A stretch of DNA of 64,000 bases from Dehalococcoidia bacterium (GCA_022822855.1 JAJDYG010000006.1:39538-103537); one strand, 5' to 3'; counted from the stretch's first letter, positions 53,179 through 63,412 are shown. Notes: generated by a model from the sequence alone, not told the origin. A program made the numbers and translations.

Positions 53179-54111
53179 ATGGCATCTCGATCCGTACCGA
53201 CGCCGTCAGAATTGCCGGAGCCGCCCGAGCTAGCGGAACTGGATGTCGTCGAGGAACTCGATGTCATCGCCGACGGCGCGGGCGATGATCTGCCGCCGGG
53301 CATGCCCCCGGGGGAACCGCCGGAACACCCGGAAGGCGCGGAACTCACGCTCGGCGAGCATCTCAACGAGATCCGCCAGCGGCTGACCGTCGCCGTGCTG
53401 ACCATGGTGCTGACGACCGTGTTTGCGCTCGTCTTCGCTTCGACGATCCTCGAGTTCCTGCTCGAACCGGGCCGCGAGGCGCTGCCCGAGTTCCGCCCGA
53501 TCTACACCGAGCTGCTCGGCTTCATCGGCGCCTACATCAAGATTTCGCTGATGCTCGGCCTGGCCGGGGCGATGCCGGTGATCGTCTACCAGATCTACGC
53601 CTTCATTCACCCGGGCCTGACTCGGGCCGAGCAGAAGTGGGTGATGCCGATCGTCGGCATGGCGACGATCGCCTTCGCCTGCGGCGGCGCGTTCGCGTTC
53701 TTCATCGGCTGGCCGCCGGCGCTCTCCTTCCTGCTCAACTTCGGCCAGGACATCGCCGACCCGCAAGTCAGAATCAACAACTACATCGACATGCTCACCC
53801 GCTTCGTGATCTGGACGGGGATCGTGTTCGAGCTACCGCTCTTCCTGATGGGCCTGGGCGCGATCGGGCTGGTCACCTCGAAGAAGCTGCTCGGCATGTG
53901 GCGCTGGGCGATCATCGGCTCGTTCCTGCTGGCCGCGCTGATCACGCCATCGATTGACCCGGTCACACAGACATTCGTCGCCGTGCCCACGATGGGCCTC
54001 TACGTCCTCGGTGTGGTGCTGGTCCGCATCGTCGAGAACCGCACCGTGATCCCGGTGATCGAGTCCGACCTCGATGACGAAGACGACGAGGCAGAAGGTC
54101 AGCCCGCCTAA
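53179..54111 (+). CDS. tatC: Twin-arginine translocase subunit TatC
   Basis: Six membrane helices. The first cytoplasmic LGEHLNEIRQRL motif and the ELLGFIGAYIKISLMLG segment for signal-peptide binding are present, as are QIYAFIHPGLTRAEQKWV and FELPLFLMGLGAIGLVTSKKL. An N-terminal extension of about 55 acidic, Pro-rich residues precedes the core, and an acidic tail ends it. Exports folded proteins with twin-arginine signals. Followed at 54134 by repeat family B. Confidence 0.94.
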   Translation: MASRSVPTPSELPEPPELAELDVVEELDVIADGAGDDLPPGMPPGEPPEHPEGAELTLGEHLNEIRQRLTVAVLTMVLTTVFALVFASTILEFLLEPGREALPEFRPIYTELLGFIGAYIKISLMLGLAGAMPVIVYQIYAFIHPGLTRAEQKWVMPIVGMATIAFACGGAFAFFIGWPPALSFLLNFGQDIADPQVRINNYIDMLTRFVIWTGIVFELPLFLMGLGAIGLVTSKKLLGMWRWAIIGSFLLAALITPSIDPVTQTFVAVPTMGLYVLGVVLVRIVENRTVIPVIESDLDDEDDEAEGQPA

Positions 54112-54133
54112 CCCCCGCCGATGTCCCGGCCCC

Positions 54134-54165
54134 TCCGATGCCCGTGCTTGACACGGGGCCCAGAG
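54134..54165. repeat. Palindromic repeat family B, copy 2, after tatC
   Basis: CCCGTGCTTGACACGGGGCC is the reverse complement of the 16441 element with one C less in the first arm, and the flanks TCCGATG and CAGAGC are also shared. It starts 23 bp past the tatC stop, the same position relative to a gene end as copy 1 after gmk. Confidence 0.8.
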
Positions 54166-54310
54166 CAACCAAGTCCATTCGCGAGATGACGGTCGCCTCA
54201 GCTCGACGCTCCCGCGCGAGTCTCCCCTCTCCACGACCGTGTCAAGCCTGACCTCATCACCGCCCTGCAAAGATCGGCGCCTGTGCCGTACTTGACAAAC
54301 GACCAGGCCG

Positions 54311-54934
54311 ATGCCATTGCTTGACTCCACTCGCCACAACACAGTACATTTGTTCATCACCCAGCCAAATGCAACCGAGCGCCCCATGCCGACACCCCGA
54401 ATTCCAGCCTCCGACCGGACCGCCCTCCATCCCGCCGATAACCGCCGTCCGGCGCCTGCCGCTCTCGCTCCATTTCATCAGCAACACGTGCGCTGGACCG
54501 AAGAAACCACCCCAAAACTTTCACAAATTGTGCATCCGGATCGCACGATCTCCAGTGAAACACTGGGGATCGCTCATTTTTCCGGCGCAGAAAACTTTCC
54601 GCCTGAAAAGCCGTCTGAAGAGCCGCTTGAAGACCTGCCTGAACAGCCAAATGCCATCGCCGAACGGCCTCATCCCGACACGCCCGCTGTCGCCCCGATC
54701 CGAACACAATCGAACAAAACCGAACAAACCGACCTGAACCAGGCTGAACAGGACTGGACAGGGCTGAACGAACCTGAACGACCTGAACACTCGATCCCCC
54801 GTAAAACACTGCAGATCGTCCCGTTTCCCCGCCCAAGAGAAAATCCGGCTAAACAGCGGGCAGAACAGACGACTGAGCCCCGCCCCCAGACCATCCGCGA
54901 AACCAGGGAAACGCATGAACTGGCCCTAGACTGA
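54311..54934 (+). CDS. Doubtful open frame built largely of family C repeats
   Basis: 207 residues rich in Pro, Glu, Thr and Arg, with no recognisable domain, helix or membrane segment. Two segments correspond to repeat family C (TISSETLGIAHF and SIPRKTLQIVPF). The NKTEQTDLNQAEQDWTGLNE part is encoded by a 10-bp-periodic CTGAAC array. ATG at 54389 is another start. The area is less GC-rich than its neighbours. It may be chance openness of a repeat cluster rather than a gene. If not coding, the whole 827-bp tatC-UDG gap is repeats. Confidence 0.25.
   Translation: MPLLDSTRHNTVHLFITQPNATERPMPTPRIPASDRTALHPADNRRPAPAALAPFHQQHVRWTEETTPKLSQIVHPDRTISSETLGIAHFSGAENFPPEKPSEEPLEDLPEQPNAIAERPHPDTPAVAPIRTQSNKTEQTDLNQAEQDWTGLNEPERPEHSIPRKTLQIVPFPRPRENPAKQRAEQTTEPRPQTIRETRETHELALD
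54546..54818. repeat. Repeat family C cluster: two palindromes and a 10-bp-periodic array
   Basis: Palindrome one, 54546-54572: CGATCTCCAGTG, AAA, CACTGGGGATCG. Palindrome two, 54792-54818: CGATCCCCCGTAAAACACTG then CAGATCG. Between them, about 54720-54790, CTGAAC recurs about every 10 bases. On the minus strand this reads as CAGGTTC-like units, the same arrangement as at 63120-63270. Confidence 0.7.
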
Positions 54935-54938
54935 CCCG

Positions 54939-55577
54939 GTGGACGCTCAAGTTCTGGAACTGCTGAACGCGAAGATCGCCGGTTGCACCGCTTGCCGGTT
55001 GCACGAAGGCCGGACGCAGACCGTGCCGGGCAACGGCGATCCCAACGCTGAGCTGATGTTCATCGGCGAGGCGCCCGGCGCGAACGAGGACCAGCAGGGT
55101 GTGCCATTCGTCGGCCGGGCCGGCCAACTCCTGGATGAACTGCTGGGCGAGATCAACCTCACCCGCCAGAATGTCTTCGTCGCCAATGTGCTCAAGTGCC
55201 GACCGCCCAACAATCGCGATCCGCTGCCGGACGAGATCGGATGCTGCGAGGTGTATCTGCGTGAGCAGATCGAAGGCATCCGGCCCAAACTGATCGTCCT
55301 GCTGGGTCTCTTTGCGACCCAGTACTTCCTGCCCAATGCGAAGATGGGCGAGACGCGGGGACAGCCGCACCAGGCGGGACCGTGGCTCATCCTGCCGGTC
55401 TACCATCCGGCCGCCGCGCTGCGAAACTCGAACCTGATGTCCACGATGCGGCAGGACTTTGCCATGATTCCGACCTTGCTGGCGCAGGCGCAGCGGCCGG
55501 AACTGCCCCATCTGCGGATCGGCCACTCCCACGGCCACCCGGACAATGACGACGATTCACAGCGATCACTGCTGTAG
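54939..55577 (+). CDS. Uracil-DNA glycosylase, family 4 (iron-sulfur)
   Basis: Removes uracil from DNA. Iron-sulfur Cys at 16, 19, 87 and 102 or 103 (CTACR, LKCRPP, IGCCEVY). Motif [15 protein letters not shown] with [11 protein letters not shown], and motif [11 protein letters not shown]. 212 residues with a short Asp/His-rich tail. Starts on GTG at 54939, 4 bp after the doubtful open frame; it ends 26 bp before rnj. Confidence 0.92.
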   Translation: MDAQVLELLNAKIAGCTACRLHEGRTQTVPGNGDPNAELMFIGEAPGANEDQQGVPFVGRAGQLLDELLGEINLTRQNVFVANVLKCRPPNNRDPLPDEIGCCEVYLREQIEGIRPKLIVLLGLFATQYFLPNAKMGETRGQPHQAGPWLILPVYHPAAALRNSNLMSTMRQDFAMIPTLLAQAQRPELPHLRIGHSHGHPDNDDDSQRSLL

Positions 55578-55603
55578 CAACACCATTCCAGAATGAGGAA
55601 GCC

Positions 55604-57289
55604 GTGGCTGATGTGTCCGAGATAGCCGAGGACGCCTTAAGAGTCGTGCCGCTGGGCGGCTTGGGCGAGATCGGGCGCAACATGATGGTCTACGAGACCG
55701 CCGAGGACATGGTCGTCGTGGACGCTGGCCTGCTGTTTCCATCCGACGACATGCACGGCGTGGATTACATCATTCCCGACGCGACCTATGTGCTCGAACG
55801 CCGCGACAAGCTGCGCGGGTATCTGATCACCCATGGGCACGAGGACCACATCGGCGCGCTGCGCTTTCTGATCCCACAGCTCCAGGCGCCGATCTACGCC
55901 TCTCCTTTGGCACTCGGCTTGATCCAGTGGCGGCTTGAAGAGACCGGCATTCTCGACGCGAAGATGATCGAGGCGGGCAACGGATCGGTCTTCGACTTCG
56001 GCACGATCACCGCCGAGTTTTTCCCAGTCGCGCACTCGATTCCCGACGCCTTCGGCATCGCCCTGCGCACTCCGGCCGGCCTGGTAGTTCACACTGGCGA
56101 TTTCAAGATTGACCACACGCCGGTGATGTCGGAACCGACCGACCTGCAGCGCCTCGCGGCCTATGGCCAGGAAGGCGTTCGCCTGCTCTGCTCCGATTCG
56201 ACGTATGCGGACAAGTCCGGGGTGACCCCGTCCGAGACGGTGGTCGGCGAGGCCCTGGAGCAGATTCTGCTGACCGCGCCCGGACGAGTGATCATCGCAA
56301 CCTTCGCCTCTCAGATTGCGCGCATCCAGCAGATCATCGATGCGGCCGAAGAGTCGGGCCGGGTCGTCTACGCGACCGGACGATCGATGGAGAAGAACAT
56401 CGATATGTCGCGCGACCTCGGTTATGTGCAGACCTCTGATCGGCGGCTGCGCCCGATCACGGATCTGGGTTCGGCCCAGGACGAGAACACGGTGATCATC
56501 TGCACCGGCGCTCAGGGAGAGCCGATGGCGGCGCTCTCGCGCATGGCGACCGGGTCGCACCGCGACGTGAATCTGAAGCCCGGCGACACCGTGGTGCTCT
56601 CGTCCTCGCCGATTCCGGGCAACGAATCGGCGGTCAACAACACGATCAACAACCTGTATCGACGCGGCGTCGAGGTGTTCTCGGTCGGTTCCGGCCACGA
56701 GCACGTTCACGTCCGCGGCCATGCGGCGCAGGAGGAACTGAAGACGGTCATCTCGCTGACCGAACCGCAGGCGTTCGTGCCCATCCACGGCGAGTACCGC
56801 CATCTGGTGATCCACTCGAAGCTGGCCGAGTCGATGGGCGTCGCCGATAACGAGCGTCACATCCTGCTCGATGGAGACGTGCTCGAGCTGACGGCGGAAC
56901 GGTCCGAAGTGGTCGACCAGGTGGCGGCGGAGTATGTCTACGTTGACGGGATGAATGTCGGCGGCGTGGATCGCGCGATCATCCGCGATCGGCAGAAGCT
57001 GGCCGGTGACGGTTTCCTGCTGGTGGCGGTGCCGATCGATGTTGACACCGGCGAACTGTCGGGCGACATCGAGGTCGCGGCGCGGGGCTTCGCCGAGATT
57101 CATGCGGCGAACAGCCTGCGAGACGGAGCATCGAAGGTCGCCAGGGACGTGCTCACCTCGAGGGCGAATTCGAACAAGCCGGCGCCCTGGGACAAGCGCG
57201 AGCGGCAGGTGCAGCAGGAAGTCTCGGCCTATCTTCGACGCGAGACGCGGCAACGTCCTATGGTGGTAGTGGTGGCGGTGCAGGTCTGA
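55604..57289 (+). CDS. rnj: Ribonuclease J
   Basis: 5'-3' exonuclease and endonuclease for mRNA decay and rRNA processing. Metallo-beta-lactamase core with GGLGEIGRNMMV, the zinc motif THGHEDHIGAL at 76-86, VAHSIPDAFG, HTGDFKID, then the beta-CASP ATFASQIARIQQII, and SVGSGHEHVHVRGHAAQEEL with VPIHGEYRHL near the C-terminal domain. GTG start at 55604. 561 residues, normal. Cytosolic; acts without known regulation here. Confidence 0.95.
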   Translation: MADVSEIAEDALRVVPLGGLGEIGRNMMVYETAEDMVVVDAGLLFPSDDMHGVDYIIPDATYVLERRDKLRGYLITHGHEDHIGALRFLIPQLQAPIYASPLALGLIQWRLEETGILDAKMIEAGNGSVFDFGTITAEFFPVAHSIPDAFGIALRTPAGLVVHTGDFKIDHTPVMSEPTDLQRLAAYGQEGVRLLCSDSTYADKSGVTPSETVVGEALEQILLTAPGRVIIATFASQIARIQQIIDAAEESGRVVYATGRSMEKNIDMSRDLGYVQTSDRRLRPITDLGSAQDENTVIICTGAQGEPMAALSRMATGSHRDVNLKPGDTVVLSSSPIPGNESAVNNTINNLYRRGVEVFSVGSGHEHVHVRGHAAQEELKTVISLTEPQAFVPIHGEYRHLVIHSKLAESMGVADNERHILLDGDVLELTAERSEVVDQVAAEYVYVDGMNVGGVDRAIIRDRQKLAGDGFLLVAVPIDVDTGELSGDIEVAARGFAEIHAANSLRDGASKVARDVLTSRANSNKPAPWDKRERQVQQEVSAYLRRETRQRPMVVVVAVQV

Positions 57290-57330
57290 AGCGCAGCCTC
57301 GGACCTGTCATCGGGCGGCTGAACTGATGT

Positions 57331-59907
57331 ATGACCAGACGCGCAGCATCTAGCCGATCCAGTCGGGCGTTGCCCGATCGGCTTTCCCTCTGGCTCTCGG
57401 ACCACCGCCGGCTGGTCGGCGGCGCGCTGATGGTGGCCGCCGCGGCGGCGTTCGCGGTCTGGATCACGATCGCGTCTCTGCCGTTCGGCGACCAGCGCGA
57501 GGTGGTGGTGCACTGGTTCGGAGGCGGGGCTTATCTGCTGGCGGCGGTGTTCGCCGTGTTCGGTGTGCTGATCGGCATCCAACGAGTGCGGTCGTCCGTG
57601 CGCAAGGATCGACGCCTGACCCGACAGTGCGCCGGTATTGGCGTGGCCGCGCTCGCGCTCTGGGGAGTCGCTGGATCCATCACCCCGGACGCCGCTCTGG
57701 GCGGCGTGTCGCTGGCCCGATACGGAGCCGGTGGCCAAGTGGGAGGCTGGCTTGATTCGCCGGTCGGTTGGGGACTGATTCTGATCGGCCTGGTCGGCGC
57801 GTTCGCACTGATCGCACCGTCGGCGGCGCGGGCGGTGGCCGGCTGGGCAGGTCAGGCGGCCGAATCGGCGTTGCGCCGCCTCGGCCGCGAGGTGAAGGTC
57901 AAGGGACCGACGGCGCTGACAGCGATGGGTCGGGGCGCGTCGCGCGGGGTCGTCGCTCTGATGCATGGGATCCGGTCTGTCGTGGTGTGGATCGGCCGTG
58001 AGCTGTGGGTGGCGTTGCTCGTGATCGGACAACAGATGCGCGAGTGGCGCAGCGGACGGTCGCAGCCTGCAGGCGGCGTTGCCGCGCCGCGCCCGATGCC
58101 GCAGCCTGTCCCGCCACCGGCTCGGCCGCAGGTGGAACCGGCGTGGCCGCCGCTGAGCGAGTCTGCGTCGGACGAGGAGGAGACTCCAGTCGTCGAGCCA
58201 CCGAGCAAGCCGAAGCAGCCGGCCGAGGACACGACTCCGTCGACGTTGAGAACACTCGACCGGACCGCAGCCGACGGCTGGCGGCTGCCGCCGATCGATC
58301 TGCTCGACGAAGATCCGGCGGCGACGCTGCGCTCGGGCGCTGAGGAGCAGGCCCGAATCATTGAGCGAACCCTGGCGTCGTTCGGGGTTGACGCGGCGGT
58401 GACGCAGATCAACGAAGGCCCGGCGATCACGCAATTCGGCGTCGAGCCGGGCTGGGAAGTGAAAACGCGGCTGGTGCCGATCAAGGATGCGTCGGGGACG
58501 CCGGTGGTAGATGAGCACGGGCAGACGCGCATGCAGAGCGAAGAGGTCTCGCGGACGCGGGTGCGCGTCAACCGGATCACGCGTCTGGCCGACGATCTGG
58601 CGCTGGCGCTGGCGGCGCCCTCGATCCGGATTGAAGCGCCGGTGCCGGGACAGCCGATTGTGGGTGTTGAGGTACCGAATGCGGATACGCGGATCGTTGC
58701 GCTGCGCGGTCTGATCGAGTCGGACGAGTTCAACCGGATGGCCGCCCAGGCAGGATTGCCGATCGCGCTGGGACGTGACGTGACTGGAAATCCGGTGATC
58801 GCTGATCTGACGCGGATGCCGCACGTGCTGATCGCCGGTGCGACCGGGTCCGGGAAGTCGGTCTGCATCAACACGATCATTTCCTCGCTGTTGATGCAGA
58901 AGTCGCCCGAGGAGGTGCGGCTGATCCTGGTCGACCCGAAACGGGTGGAACTGACCAACTACGGCTCGGCTCCGCACCTGGCGTTCTCGCACGTGGTCAC
59001 GGAACCGGACGAGGTCGTCTCGGTGCTGGGCGTAGTGGTGGCAGAGATGGATCGCCGCTACCGCAAGTTGGAGGAGAACAGGGCTCGCAACATCGTCGCG
59101 TACAACTCGCTGCCCTCGATCGATAAGCGGATGCCCTACTGGGTGGTCGTACTGGACGAGTTGGCCGACATGATGATGGCGGCGGCAGCGGAGGTTGAAG
59201 GCCAGATCGTGCGGCTGGCGCAGTTGGCGCGAGCGGTCGGGATTCACCTGGTGATCGCGACGCAGCGGCCGTCGGTCGATGTGGTGACCGGACTGATCAA
59301 GGCGAACTTCCCGACACGGATCGCGTTTGCGACAACTTCGCAGACCGATGCGCGGGTGATCATGGATCGGGCGGGAGCGGAGAAGCTGATGGGACGGGGG
59401 GACATGCTGTACATGTCCTCGGACTCGATCAAGCCGCGACGCGTGCAGGGCGCGTTTGTGTCGGACGCTGAGATCGAGCGGTTGCTGGAGTCGTGGACAT
59501 CGCACAACCAGGCGGCGACGGAGCGGAGTTCGCTCGATCAGGTGCTGGAGGAGTTGTCCGAGGAGGCTCCGTCGGCTGTGGATGAAGTGGAGGCTCGTGC
59601 GGCGCAGGCGGATCTGCGTCATCTGACTTCGACGCTTGAGACGGCGCTGGATGCTGATGACTCCGAAGCGGAGCACGACATCGTCGTCGAACCGGCGCCG
59701 ATCGCCGCAACCGAGTTGGATACGCGGCTGGGCGAGGCGACCGAGTTGGCTCGCGAGTATGAGCGGGTCTCGGCGGCGCTGCTGCAGCGCCGGATGCGGG
59801 TTGGTCGACCGCGGGCCGAGAGGCTGATCGAGCAACTGGCTGAGGCGGGCGTGATCGAGCAATCGGACGGCCGGCGGTCTCGGCGGGTGTTGGCGAAGTC
59901 CAAGTAG
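57331..59907 (+). CDS. ftsK: DNA translocase FtsK/SpoIIIE
   Basis: Pumps DNA at the division septum. Four hydrophobic segments fill residues 25-175, fewer than about 190 residues before a Pro-rich linker (about 245-310). The motor follows: beta domain DAAVTQINEGPAITQFG, Walker A IAGATGSGKSVCINT near residue 500, VDPKRVELTNY, Walker B VVVLDELADMMM and ATQRPSVDVVTGLIKANFPTR. The C-terminal 65 residues (AALLQRRMRVGRPRAERLIEQL) are the gamma winged-helix for KOPS sequences. 858 residues. Confidence 0.95.
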   Translation: MTRRAASSRSSRALPDRLSLWLSDHRRLVGGALMVAAAAAFAVWITIASLPFGDQREVVVHWFGGGAYLLAAVFAVFGVLIGIQRVRSSVRKDRRLTRQCAGIGVAALALWGVAGSITPDAALGGVSLARYGAGGQVGGWLDSPVGWGLILIGLVGAFALIAPSAARAVAGWAGQAAESALRRLGREVKVKGPTALTAMGRGASRGVVALMHGIRSVVVWIGRELWVALLVIGQQMREWRSGRSQPAGGVAAPRPMPQPVPPPARPQVEPAWPPLSESASDEEETPVVEPPSKPKQPAEDTTPSTLRTLDRTAADGWRLPPIDLLDEDPAATLRSGAEEQARIIERTLASFGVDAAVTQINEGPAITQFGVEPGWEVKTRLVPIKDASGTPVVDEHGQTRMQSEEVSRTRVRVNRITRLADDLALALAAPSIRIEAPVPGQPIVGVEVPNADTRIVALRGLIESDEFNRMAAQAGLPIALGRDVTGNPVIADLTRMPHVLIAGATGSGKSVCINTIISSLLMQKSPEEVRLILVDPKRVELTNYGSAPHLAFSHVVTEPDEVVSVLGVVVAEMDRRYRKLEENRARNIVAYNSLPSIDKRMPYWVVVLDELADMMMAAAAEVEGQIVRLAQLARAVGIHLVIATQRPSVDVVTGLIKANFPTRIAFATTSQTDARVIMDRAGAEKLMGRGDMLYMSSDSIKPRRVQGAFVSDAEIERLLESWTSHNQAATERSSLDQVLEELSEEAPSAVDEVEARAAQADLRHLTSTLETALDADDSEAEHDIVVEPAPIAATELDTRLGEATELAREYERVSAALLQRRMRVGRPRAERLIEQLAEAGVIEQSDGRRSRRVLAKSK

Positions 59908-59923
59908 GAAGCTCAGTCTCTGC

Positions 59924-60754
59924 TTAGGTGTCGACGCCGGCGGTCTCGGGCTGACTGAGCAGGGCGTCCAATGGATCGCCGCCTTCGTCTTCGGCGGGAG
60001 CCGGTCGGTTAGAGGGCGATCCGTCGCGACCGGCTTCCCAGTCCAGGTACTCGGGCCAGCGGAAGAGATACATCCGCTCGCGACGCTCGAGGCCGCGGAT
60101 TCTGCGCGCGCCCATGTCGAGCCAGAAGTCGGGCCGGACCTGGCGTCCGACGTCCTCCTGAAGGGCCTGCGAAACGACGATGGAGCCGCCGCGTCCCTTG
60201 GCCATGATGCGGGCGGCCATGTTGACGGTGCGGCCGAGGATGTCTCCGCCAGGGCGCAGGATGACGTCGCCGCGGTGGACGCCCATTCGCAGTCTCACGG
60301 GCCATGAGGCGCCGCGTTGGTCGGCGAAGCGCGTGACCTTCTGCTGCACGTGAGCGGCGCAGCGCAGGGCCTGCATGCCGTCGGCGAAGACGATCAGGAA
60401 TCCGTCGCCGGTGAGCTTGACCTCGAACCCGGCGTGCTGGTGCAGCTCCTCGCGGACGATGTCGTTGTGGTCGTCGATGATTGATTCCCACTGCAAATCG
60501 CCGAGGCGCTCGGTCAGATGGGTGGAGTCTTCGATGTCGGTGAAGAGCACGGTCGCTGCTTTGCCCTGTTGGGGCAGGAGCGAGGCGGTGAGGGCGCGGC
60601 CGCATTTGGGACAGAAGGAAGACGCTGGCGGCGCTACCTCGCCGCAGAAGGCGCATGTACGCTCTTCTTCCTGCCCGGAACCTCCGCCCAGCCACGAGGG
60701 CGGCGCGTCGACATTGGCGCGTCGCCAGCGTTCGAATTCCGGATCGTCGGCCAC
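59924..60754 (-). CDS. Class III adenylate/guanylate cyclase with N-terminal zinc ribbon
   Basis: 276 residues. Residues about 33-51 hold a double-CxxC zinc ribbon (CAFCGEVAPPASSFCPKCG). The cyclase domain has the first metal Asp in LFTDIEDSTHLTERLG, the second in LTGDGFLIVF, and the ribose and phosphate residues in LGRTVNMAARIM. The substrate-specifying Lys is in EVKLTGDG. No membrane segment, so cytosolic. Converges with ftsK, 16 bp apart. Confidence 0.9.
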   Translation of the reverse strand: MADDPEFERWRRANVDAPPSWLGGGSGQEEERTCAFCGEVAPPASSFCPKCGRALTASLLPQQGKAATVLFTDIEDSTHLTERLGDLQWESIIDDHNDIVREELHQHAGFEVKLTGDGFLIVFADGMQALRCAAHVQQKVTRFADQRGASWPVRLRMGVHRGDVILRPGGDILGRTVNMAARIMAKGRGGSIVVSQALQEDVGRQVRPDFWLDMGARRIRGLERRERMYLFRWPEYLDWEAGRDGSPSNRPAPAEDEGGDPLDALLSQPETAGVDT

Positions 60755-60897
60755 CAGATCACGCTCTCATCGCACTCGCCACGGCAGGCGCGCCAGATGA
60801 TAACAGCGCAGGCGCATCCATGTCAGGCTGGGCGTCGGCTTGACGGTATCAAGCTAGGCAGAGTGCGGCAAAAGCGAACTCCGACCAGATAGTCGAG

Positions 60898-63039
60898 TTA
60901 ACGCTGGCGTGACATTGGCTCCTTGCGCCGCAGCGGACGGCGGCGGCGACCATAGGCCTGGTCGCTCCATTCCTGCAGGTCCTCGCCGAGGGCCGCCTGG
61001 TCGCGGCGGAGCTCGATAATCTGGTCGCGGAAAGCCGCGGCTTTCTCGAACTCGAGATCCCTGGAGGCCTGCTTCATACGCGATTCCAGCTCGCTGATCA
61101 TCCGCACGATCTGGTCGGGCGTCATGTCCTCAGGAATCGTTGCGCCGAGGCCGGAGTCGTACTCGGGGCCGTCCTCGGCGACCATGCGCTGCTCGAACTC
61201 GTCGCGGACCTGGTTGGCGACGTCGGCGGCGATGTCGCGGATTTCCTTGGTGATTCCGACCGGCGTGATGTTGTTCTTGAGGTTGTACTCGTGCTGGGCC
61301 TGTCGACGTCGATGGGTCTCATCGATGGCGTGACGCATGGAGTCGGTGATCCGGTCGGCGTAGAGGATGGCGTGCGAGTTGACGTGGCGGGCGGCTCGGC
61401 CGATGGTCTGGACCATCGTGCTTTCGTTGCGCAGAAATCCCTCTTTGTCGGCATCGAGGACGGCGACGAGGGAGACCTCTGGCAGGTCGAGGCCCTCGCG
61501 CAAGAGGTTGATGCCGACGAGACAATCGAAGACGCCGAGTCGGAGGTCACGCAGGACCTCGACGCGCTGGAAGGCGTCCTGCTCGGAGTGCAGGTAGTAG
61601 GTGCGGATGCCGACCTCGCGCAGGTAGTCGGCGAGATCCTCGGCCATCTTCTTGGTCAGCGTGGTGACGAGGGTGCGTTCGCCTCGTTCGGCGCGCGTCT
61701 TGACTTCGCTGACGAGGTCGTCGATCTGACCGTCGGTGCCGCGAACCTCGACTTGCGGATCGAGCAGTCCGGTTGGCCGGATGAGTTGCTCGACGATCTC
61801 GGCGGAGTGGTTGCGCTCGTAGTCGGCGGGCGTTGCTGAGACGAAGACGACCTGGTTGATGTGACGCTCGAACTCTTCGATGTTCAGCGGCCGGTTGTCG
61901 ATCGCAGAGGGGAGGCGGAAGCCGAAATCGACGAGCGTCTGCTTGCGCGAGGTGTCTCCGCCGTACATCCCGCGAACCTGCGGGATCGTCATGTGGGATT
62001 CGTCAATGAAGAGCAGCCAGTCCTCGGGGAAGTAGTCCAGCAGCGTCCAGGGCGTGGAGCCGGCGGCTCGGCGGGCGAGATGGCGAGAGTAGTTTTCGAT
62101 TCCCGGGCAGTAGCCGGTCTCGCGGAGCGTCTCGAGGTCGTAACGGGTGCGCTCCTCCAGTCGGGCCGCTTCAAGGATGCGGTCTTCACGCCGGAGCTCT
62201 TCGAGCCGCTGGGCCAACTCGGCCTGGATGTCTTCCACGGCCGCCACCATTCGCTCATCGGTGGTGACGAAGTGCTTGGCCGGATAGATGTCGACCCGGT
62301 CGCGCTCGGCCAGGATCTCGCCGGTCAGCGGATCGAGCTCGACGATTCGCTCGACCTCGTTGTCCCAGAATTGGACGCGCACCGCGAGGTCCTCGTAGGA
62401 GGGATGGATCGTCAGGGTGTCGCCGCGGATGCGGAACTTGCCTCGGGAGAGGGTGAGTTCGTCGCGCTCGTATTGCTGGTCGACGAGGCGGCGGAGGATC
62501 AGGTTGCGGGAGTAGGACTTGCCCTGCTCCAGGCTGAGCACCATGCCCTGGTAGTCCTCGGGCTCGCCGAGACCGTAGATGCAGGAGACGGAGGCGACGA
62601 TCAGGACATCGCGGCGCTCGAAGAGCGCGCGGGTGGCTGCGTGGCGCAGCTTGTCGATCTCGTCGTTGATGTCCGACTCCTTGGCGATGTAGGTGTCGGA
62701 GCGGGGGATGTAGGCCTCGGGTTGGTAGTAGTCGTAGTAGGAGACGAAGTACTCGACGGCGTTGTTGGGGAAAAAATCGCGGAACTCGGTGCAGAGCTGG
62801 GCGGCGAGAGTCTTGTTGTGGGCGAGGACGAGGGTCGGCCGGTTGAGCTGCGCGACCACGTTGGCCATGGTGAACGTCTTACCGGAGCCGGTCACGCCGA
62901 GCAGGGTCTGGGCGCGGTGGCCGGCTTCGAGACCTTCGACCAGCCGCTCGATGGCGTAGGGCTGATCGCCGGTGGGATGGTAGTCGGCGCTGAGTTCGAA
63001 CTGCTTGAGGTTGCGGACGGGGGCGGAGACGGTAGTCAT
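60898..63039 (-). CDS. uvrB: UvrABC system protein B
   Basis: Damage-verification helicase of nucleotide excision repair. Walker [13 protein letters not shown] at 47-56, beta-hairpin [21 protein letters not shown] motif [14 protein letters not shown], motif V and VI region [16 protein letters not shown] and [13 protein letters not shown], and the C-terminal UVR domain ([20 protein letters not shown]) that binds UvrC. 713 residues, slightly longer than usual because of a basic tail. Confidence 0.97.
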   Translation of the reverse strand: MTTVSAPVRNLKQFELSADYHPTGDQPYAIERLVEGLEAGHRAQTLLGVTGSGKTFTMANVVAQLNRPTLVLAHNKTLAAQLCTEFRDFFPNNAVEYFVSYYDYYQPEAYIPRSDTYIAKESDINDEIDKLRHAATRALFERRDVLIVASVSCIYGLGEPEDYQGMVLSLEQGKSYSRNLILRRLVDQQYERDELTLSRGKFRIRGDTLTIHPSYEDLAVRVQFWDNEVERIVELDPLTGEILAERDRVDIYPAKHFVTTDERMVAAVEDIQAELAQRLEELRREDRILEAARLEERTRYDLETLRETGYCPGIENYSRHLARRAAGSTPWTLLDYFPEDWLLFIDESHMTIPQVRGMYGGDTSRKQTLVDFGFRLPSAIDNRPLNIEEFERHINQVVFVSATPADYERNHSAEIVEQLIRPTGLLDPQVEVRGTDGQIDDLVSEVKTRAERGERTLVTTLTKKMAEDLADYLREVGIRTYYLHSEQDAFQRVEVLRDLRLGVFDCLVGINLLREGLDLPEVSLVAVLDADKEGFLRNESTMVQTIGRAARHVNSHAILYADRITDSMRHAIDETHRRRQAQHEYNLKNNITPVGITKEIRDIAADVANQVRDEFEQRMVAEDGPEYDSGLGATIPEDMTPDQIVRMISELESRMKQASRDLEFEKAAAFRDQIIELRRDQAALGEDLQEWSDQAYGRRRRPLRRKEPMSRQR

Positions 63040-63119
63040 ACGTGAGAGCCTATCGAGAATCGTGTCGGAGCGCTTCCGCCGCTACGCGGGGAGAACGAGT
63101 GAGGGTGAGCGGGCACGGC

Positions 63120-63270
63120 CGACTTTCAGGTTCTCGGGAAGAATGTTTTTCTCCGGCCGACAGAGATGGAAAACGGGACGATCTCCAGTGTTTTACGGGG
63201 GATCGTGGGTTTTGGGGTTTCAGCATTTTTCAGGTTTTTTCAGGTTTCTTCAGGTGTTTTCGGGTCGGTC
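63120..63270. repeat. Repeat family C, intergenic upstream of uvrB
   Basis: Contains CGATCTCCAGTG-TTTTAC-GGGGGATCG (63179-63205), preceded by GAATGTTTTTCTCCGGCC and followed by CAGGTTTTTT units every 10 bp (about 63225-63265). Aligns to 21455-21575 over its length. No gene here. The following 63271-63412 shows nothing I can name. Confidence 0.7.
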
Positions 63271-63412
63271 GGGGGTTGGATGTTGCGCGGTTGAAGTCGA
63301 GGGGGATTCGCCGGTGGGTGAGTGTCATCTCGGTTGATGTTCCGGTTGTGGTCGAGGTTGATGGGGGTGATTATATGTGGACATGGGTTCTATGGCGTTG
63401 GCGGGCGAGTGT

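Noticed and set aside
55637..57253. 538-codon open frame opposite rnj
   Set aside because: Antisense shadow of RNase J with low-complexity composition.
57229..59862. 877-codon open frame on the minus strand opposite ftsK
   Set aside because: His/Arg/Gln-rich translation without any domain, fully antisense to a clear FtsK. It is an artefact of high GC codon bias.
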